From positions 28,904 through 92,903 of the forward strand of contig CAYTBN010000024.1 of assembly GCA_964436045.1 (NCBI GenBank): 64,000 nt of DNA. Reading direction: 5' to 3'. The notes under the pieces were generated by a model. That model ran no database searches. It was not told the origin of the DNA and saw only the letters and a list, made by a program, of their open reading frames with translations. Positions 59,331-64,000 of this stretch are shown here, in pieces; the first letter of the stretch is position 1; each line of letters opens with the position of its first letter. Both the position numbers and the translations under genes were made by a program. The stretch is from CAYTBN01 sp964436045 (GTDB lineage: Bacteria; Myxococcota_A; UBA796; UBA9615; CAYRNR01).

Positions 59331-60554
59331 CTAGAACATCTGGTCGAAGGCCAGGTAGAAACCCCAGCCGAACTGCTGGGTCACGGCCCCGTCCCCGTCC
59401 ACCACCCGCTCCGGCGCGATCGCGACGTCCATCCGGCCCATGAACGATCCCGCCAGCACGGGGTGGATACCGACCCCCACGGCCGGGTGCAGGGGCGCGT
59501 CCGGGGATTCGGCGGTGGCGTCGTTCCCCGCGCCCCAGACCGCGCCCACGTCGACGAAGGGCACCAGCTGCCAGCGGAGCTGCGACTTGAAGAACGGATG
59601 GCGCAGGATCTCGATCCGCCACTCCACGTTGGCGATGGCTCGCCCGGGCGCCCGGTAACGGCCGAAGGGGATCCCGCGCAAGGTCTCCCAGCCGCCGAAC
59701 CCCAGGATCGGCACCGAGCCGCCCCAGCGGGTCATCTCGTAGAACGGCACGTCGCCGAACAGCCACTCGGCCATCACCCGGTACGCGAGTACGAAGCGAC
59801 CGTCCGGCAGCACGGGGACGAAGTGGCGCAGGGAGGCGAAGGGCCCGTAGAACGGACCGGTGCCGCCGGGAAAGTGGGGCGAGACGCGGACGCTGAACTC
59901 GGCCAGGACGCCACGATCGGGAGCCAGCTCCGGTTGCCGGGTGTCGACCACCAGACCGGCGGACAGCTGTAGCGAGAATCCGCCCTGCAGCCCCTCGGGC
60001 TGGTGTTCGGCGAGCAGGGAACCCTCGTAGGCCGTCACCCGGGTGTACTGCAGGATCACGGTCCCGAAGGCGTTGAGCTTGCGCGGCGCGTCCCCCCGCA
60101 GCATCGCGAAGACGTAGGGCTGCAAAAGGTTGTAGCGGTAGCGCTTCGCGCCCGGATCGTCGTCGTCGAGATCGCCGAGGGTCGTCGCCTCGATCGCGGT
60201 ACCGTTGCCCATCCCCCAGTAGCCGTCGTTGAGCCACTGGCGGAACGCGACCCTGGCCGAGAAGCGCAGGTTCCGGCGCGGCCCCAACCCCGGCAAGTCC
60301 AGCCGGAACCGGTGGTGATGGTAGCCGCGGAGGCTGAGGTAGGCCTGGATCACCACCGACGCGCGGTAGGGGTCGTAGCCCTCCGCGATCCGCTGTACCT
60401 CGACGCGACCGCCGAACCCCAGCCCGTCATCGGTGTCGAACCCCGCGATCGGGAACACGAACCACCGATAGGGCTTGTCCGGCGCCTTCTCGGCTCCGGC
60501 CGTCGCCGAGACCAGCAGCAGTACCGCCAGTCCTGCGAGGAACGCCCGCTTCAT
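59331..60554 (-). CDS. outer-membrane barrel protein, Omp85/D15-like surface antigen
   Basis: This 407-residue protein has a signal peptide (about 1-21, TAGAE) and strongly amphipathic strands through to an aromatic C-terminus (FYLAFDQMF). Segments such as GFGGWETLRGIPFGRYRAPG resemble the Omp85 L6-loop motif (R-G-F/I-x-x-x-R-Y), and LVVDTRQPELAPDRG resembles the family's D-T-R-D strand. POTRA domains are absent, so it is a barrel-only member. The ATG overlaps the peptidase TGA (ATGA), indicating coupling to the M20 peptidase gene. Confidence 0.8.
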   Translation of the reverse strand: MKRAFLAGLAVLLLVSATAGAEKAPDKPYRWFVFPIAGFDTDDGLGFGGRVEVQRIAEGYDPYRASVVIQAYLSLRGYHHHRFRLDLPGLGPRRNLRFSARVAFRQWLNDGYWGMGNGTAIEATTLGDLDDDDPGAKRYRYNLLQPYVFAMLRGDAPRKLNAFGTVILQYTRVTAYEGSLLAEHQPEGLQGGFSLQLSAGLVVDTRQPELAPDRGVLAEFSVRVSPHFPGGTGPFYGPFASLRHFVPVLPDGRFVLAYRVMAEWLFGDVPFYEMTRWGGSVPILGFGGWETLRGIPFGRYRAPGRAIANVEWRIEILRHPFFKSQLRWQLVPFVDVGAVWGAGNDATAESPDAPLHPAVGVGIHPVLAGSFMGRMDVAIAPERVVDGDGAVTQQFGWGFYLAFDQMF

Positions 60555-62062
60555 TCCGCCGGCTCGAGGGGGTGCCACAGCGGCGCCATCACGGGCTCCG
60601 CGGGTACCGCGTGGCCCGGATGGCAGCTGACGTCGACCACCGCCGAGTACAGCCGCCGCAGCCCCTCGCGGACGTTGTCCGTCGACACCCGCTCCCGGTG
60701 CCCGTGGGTCGTGGCCAGCTCCTCGCCCGTGATCTCGAACGGGATGATCCCGTAGGCCCGCACCCCCAGCTTGCGGAAGTAGATGCTGTCGGTGAAGCCG
60801 ATGGACAGGATCGGCCCGGCCGCCGCGTCCTCCCGCCCCTCGGCCGCGTGCCGCTCCAGGGCCCGGTAGACCGGGTCGTCCCAGAGGCTGCCGTTGCCCT
60901 CCTTGGCCTGGATCACCTCGAAGCTGATGTTCGGATCGTGCTCGACCAGCCGGCGCAGCTCGGCCAGCATCTGTTCGGGGGTGGTGCCGGGCAACAGGCG
61001 GCAGTCGTAGATCGCGCTCACCGCCGCCGGGACCACGTTGGGCGCCAGCGCCCCCTCGAGCCCGGTGAGGTTGATGGTGTCGTGGATCATCGCGGCGGTG
61101 ACCGGGTTGTCCATCAACTTCGGCTTCAGCAGCATGCGCACCGATAGCGGCCGGGTCAGCACGGCCTTCTCCAGCCCAGCGCGCTGCTGGCCGACGTTGT
61201 AGAACAGCTCGTACAGCGCCGGGTAGAAGGCGACCACCGGCTCCCGCTCGGCGATCTTGGCCGCCGCCTTCATCAGCCGCTCCGGCGCCCGGTCGGGCAC
61301 CGGGGTGGAGCCGTGGCCCGGCTCGCCGTGGGCCGTCATCCGCACCCAGACGTTGCCCTTCTCCGCCACCGAGATGGCGAACACCGTGTGGTCCTCGAAC
61401 AGGGCGCCGCGGACCCCGAAGCCCCCTTCGTTGATCATGTGGGAGCAGCCGATCTCGTCCCAGTGCTCCTCGGCGATGTTCCGTGCTCCACCGCCGCCGA
61501 TCTCCTCGTCGGCGACCGCCAGCAGCACCACGTCGCGCTTCAGCGGCAGGCCGAGGCGCTTGATCCACACCATGGTCATCAGCTCGATGGCGCCCATGCC
61601 CTTCATGTCCAGGGCGCCGCGGCCCCAGATCACACCCTCGTCGTCGATGGTGCCGGACAGCGGACCCTTGCCCTCGGGCCAGAAGGAGTCCTCGGACGTG
61701 ACCACGTCGATGTGGGACATCAGACACAGGGGCGCCTCGCTGCCGTCGCCGGGGATGCGGGCCACCAGCGAACCACGACCGGGCGCGAACTCGTGGATTT
61801 CGCTGTCGATGCCCTCGCGGGCGAGCACCGCGGCCAGGAACTCGGCCCCCCGGGTCTCGTTGCCCGGCGGATTGACCGTGTCCACCTGCAGGTAGGCCGA
61901 GAGCAGCCCGCTGGCCTCCTGCCCCGCCGATGACCAGTCCACGGCCCGGTGGTATCCTTCGAGCGCCGCGGGAGGCTCGATCGCCAGCGGTCGGTGGACA
62001 GCCCCGCAGGCGGTCATGACGAACGGAGCCAGGACGATCAGGAGCGACGTCGCGATGCGCAT
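60551..62062 (-). CDS. M20-family metallopeptidase lipoprotein
   Basis: This 503-residue predicted lipoprotein is lipidated at Cys19 (FVMTAC). It is a zinc dipeptidase/carboxypeptidase of family M20. Metal and catalytic motifs are SHIDVV (His/Asp), RGALDMKG (bridging Asp), and ADEEIGG (general-base Glu pair), followed by INEGG. The length suits the CPS1/Pm20d1-like branch, whose members hydrolyse or form N-acyl amino acids. That would pair well with the neighbouring C45 amidase, though this is speculation. ATG 62062 is chosen on the signal peptide. Confidence 0.86.
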   Translation of the reverse strand: MRIATSLLIVLAPFVMTACGAVHRPLAIEPPAALEGYHRAVDWSSAGQEASGLLSAYLQVDTVNPPGNETRGAEFLAAVLAREGIDSEIHEFAPGRGSLVARIPGDGSEAPLCLMSHIDVVTSEDSFWPEGKGPLSGTIDDEGVIWGRGALDMKGMGAIELMTMVWIKRLGLPLKRDVVLLAVADEEIGGGGARNIAEEHWDEIGCSHMINEGGFGVRGALFEDHTVFAISVAEKGNVWVRMTAHGEPGHGSTPVPDRAPERLMKAAAKIAEREPVVAFYPALYELFYNVGQQRAGLEKAVLTRPLSVRMLLKPKLMDNPVTAAMIHDTINLTGLEGALAPNVVPAAVSAIYDCRLLPGTTPEQMLAELRRLVEHDPNISFEVIQAKEGNGSLWDDPVYRALERHAAEGREDAAAGPILSIGFTDSIYFRKLGVRAYGIIPFEITGEELATTHGHRERVSTDNVREGLRRLYSAVVDVSCHPGHAVPAEPVMAPLWHPLEPAE

Positions 62063-62126
62063 GGTTGTTGTTCCCCACGGGCGCCGGGCAGGCGGTGCGC
62101 GTCGCCGCGGCGCTGGGGGAAGTTTA

Positions 62127-62966
62127 ATGAGTGCGGGCGCCGCGCGCACGTGGGCGAGGCTCGCCGCGGCGGCGGTCACCTGCCTGCTGAACGCAGGCTG
62201 CCAGGACGTCGAGCCGGCACCGGACGACCTGGACGGCCTGTTCCATTACACCTGGGCCAAGTACGGCGACGGGCTCGACGAGGAGCTGGCCGGAGCGGCG
62301 ATCAACTTCGACGCGGCGCTGGACGCGGCAAACCTCGACGAGGTCGTCGACGGCACGCTGAGCGCCTTCACCCGTGAGGAGATGGATCTCGTCGACATGC
62401 GCGCCGACGCCGATCCGGCCGAGCTGGCCGGGATGTACCTGGCCAACTCGATGTCCTGCACCCTCGAACAGATCGAGGCCATCGCCACCGCCCTGAACCA
62501 GGACGAGCTGTACACCGGCGAGTACGAGGCCTACGACCGGCGTTACACCTCGGATGTGGACGGCTATCGAGCCCGCGAGGAGTCCCACTTGACCTGGGAC
62601 GTGGACATCACCGCCGAGTTCGTCGCTGGCGCTCTGTACTCCGAGTTCATCCACGGCGGTACGAGGTACGTGCCCACCCTGGACGCCGACACCAGCCCCC
62701 ACGGCCCGATCCTGCTGGCCCGCACCTGGATGCCCGACGAGGCCCAGTTCGACAACGACGACTACTACTTCACCCAGGACTACCAGCTCGAGCTCTACTA
62801 CGAGCGGGAGCCCGGCCGGGTGATCCACCTGTACGGGCTGTGGCGCTACTCTGGCTTCGTCGACCTGAACACCGACGACGACTTCCTCGTCCGCCAGATC
62901 CTCAACGCCCTCGCCGCCTGGGACGACCGGACGGTGGAGCTCTGCGCCAGCGGCGACTTCGGCTAG
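62127..62966 (+). CDS. predicted lipoprotein of unknown function
   Basis: This 279-residue protein has a lipobox at residues 20-25 (LLNAGC). The mature domain is acidic with many Tyr and Asp residues (DDYYFTQDYQLELYYER) and no recognised motif. Residues about 130-250 look beta-rich. ATG 62127 follows a GGGGGAAG site. It is divergent from the M20 peptidase gene with a 64-base spacer. A surface location is inferred from the signal only. Confidence 0.7.
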   Translation: MSAGAARTWARLAAAAVTCLLNAGCQDVEPAPDDLDGLFHYTWAKYGDGLDEELAGAAINFDAALDAANLDEVVDGTLSAFTREEMDLVDMRADADPAELAGMYLANSMSCTLEQIEAIATALNQDELYTGEYEAYDRRYTSDVDGYRAREESHLTWDVDITAEFVAGALYSEFIHGGTRYVPTLDADTSPHGPILLARTWMPDEAQFDNDDYYFTQDYQLELYYEREPGRVIHLYGLWRYSGFVDLNTDDDFLVRQILNALAAWDDRTVELCASGDFG

Positions 62967-62970
62967 CCGG

Positions 62971-63054
62971 GTCCGGGTCCGGGTCCGAGTCCGGGTCCGA
63001 GACCGAGTCCGAGACCGAGTCCGAGACCGAGTCCGAGACCGAGTCCGAGTCCGA
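62971..63054. repeat. 14-copy hexanucleotide repeat
   Basis: Fourteen tandem 6-mers of the type GTCCGR/GACCGA run without a gap, from 62971 to 63054, beginning 5 bases after the lipoprotein stop and ending 66 bases before the L,D-transpeptidase stop. The last nine alternate mostly as GACCGA-GTCCGA. The array is length-variable by nature and can be read as (Glu-Thr-Glu-Ser)n, but the frame has no start or context. Confidence 0.85.
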
Positions 63055-63119
63055 GGACCGGGTGCCACGACGGGTGGCCGCCCCGTCGGCTTGCCCGGCC
63101 GTGTCTTCGATGGCAGGCC

Positions 63120-63836
<717 letters not shown>

Positions 63837-63945
63837 CCACCCGCTCCCAGAACCCAACCCTCGGCCCGGTCCCGATCTTCCCCCCGTCCATCGCCCACCA
63901 GGGGCTTGACGAACCCCTACTTCCAGCCTAGCATGCCGTCCGCGT

Positions 63946-64000
63946 CGGGGCGTAGCGCAGTCTGGTAGCGCACCGCAATGGGGTTGCGGTGGTCGGAGGT
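63946..64000 (+). tRNA. tRNA-Pro (GGG), 3'-truncated by the window edge
   Basis: Fifty-five bases match a tRNA 5' portion: acceptor 5' strand CGGGGCG, the D-arm GCGC...GCGC and the anticodon stem CCGCA/TGCGG. The 7-base loop ATGGGGT places anticodon GGG (proline) at positions 34-36. The variable region and the start of the T-arm (GGAGGT) follow. The 3' end lies beyond base 64000. Confidence 0.9.

Noticed and set aside
62971..63054. CRISPR array
   Set aside because: Units are 6 bp with no spacers and no cas genes in the window.

Overview
The window is a dense, GC-rich chromosomal stretch from a Gram-negative bacterium, most likely an uncultured member of Myxococcota or a related deltaproteobacterial lineage. 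Four lines of evidence point there. Many genes encode lipoproteins whose lipobox is followed by Asp-rich linkers. Two C-termini read as MYXO-CTERM-like sorting tails: an acidic linker, a GCxC motif, a hydrophobic segment and basic residues. One lipoprotein carries the CNDxDDNCNGxxDE metal-binding motif seen in deltaproteobacteria. The elongasome, outer-membrane barrels and LolA-like proteins show a two-membrane envelope. The species cannot be named from this sequence alone. No phage, transposase, CRISPR array or rRNA was seen. The only RNA gene is a tRNA-Pro (GGG) cut by the right edge. No gene-free stretch exceeds about 230 bp once the pseudogene at 36708-37900 is counted.

Layout from left to right. 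1-6660: a truncated propeller-like protein, then a fatty-acid oxidation operon (thiolase, 3-hydroxyacyl-CoA dehydrogenase, enoyl-CoA hydratase, acyl-CoA dehydrogenase) coupled to a stand-alone B12-binding domain and a HAD phosphatase. 6653-14077: a TPR membrane protein, several lipoproteins, an RlmI-type methyltransferase and SppA. 14177-20763: a PpiD-like chaperone divergent from the mreC-mreD-mrdA-rodA cell-elongation operon, then thioredoxin. 20917-27920: a receiver-PATAN-DnaJ-TPR fusion protein, an Asp-rich lipoprotein, a YfhO-like membrane protein and an orphan adenine methyltransferase. 28006-36707: a six-member same-strand operon (LolA-like protein, DUF1302-like barrel, RND/MMPL exporter, two propeller lipoproteins, a truncated porin).

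36700-41336: a decayed region where the truncated porin abuts the 3' remains of a long minus-strand phosphodiesterase/sialidase-like MYXO-CTERM gene (one frameshift and three in-frame stops). It is followed by a divergent lipoprotein and a secreted agmatine/peptidyl-arginine deiminase-family protein with an intact MYXO-CTERM tail. 41413-48347: an SCP2-like protein, a flavin oxidase, a 47-residue lipoprotein, and a four-gene minus-strand operon (alanine-dehydrogenase-like, PHP, SDR, N-formylglutamate-amidohydrolase-like). 48355-56415: an FG-GAP lipoprotein, a large acyl-CoA dehydrogenase behind a perfect palindromic operator, an HsdM/HsdS-like pair without HsdR, a MaoC hydratase and a GMC oxidoreductase with a four-cysteine cluster. 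56436-63836: a nested inverted-repeat element, a lipocalin-like protein, an esterase lipoprotein, a C45-type Ntn-hydrolase lipoprotein, an Omp85-like barrel, an M20 peptidase lipoprotein, a further lipoprotein, hexanucleotide repeats and an L,D-transpeptidase.

The genes fall into two themes. One is acyl-CoA and lipid catabolism (two acyl-CoA dehydrogenases, thiolase, hydratases, SCP2, GMC oxidase). The other is envelope construction and surface display (elongasome, PpiD, SppA, RND exporter, barrels and about fifteen lipoproteins).
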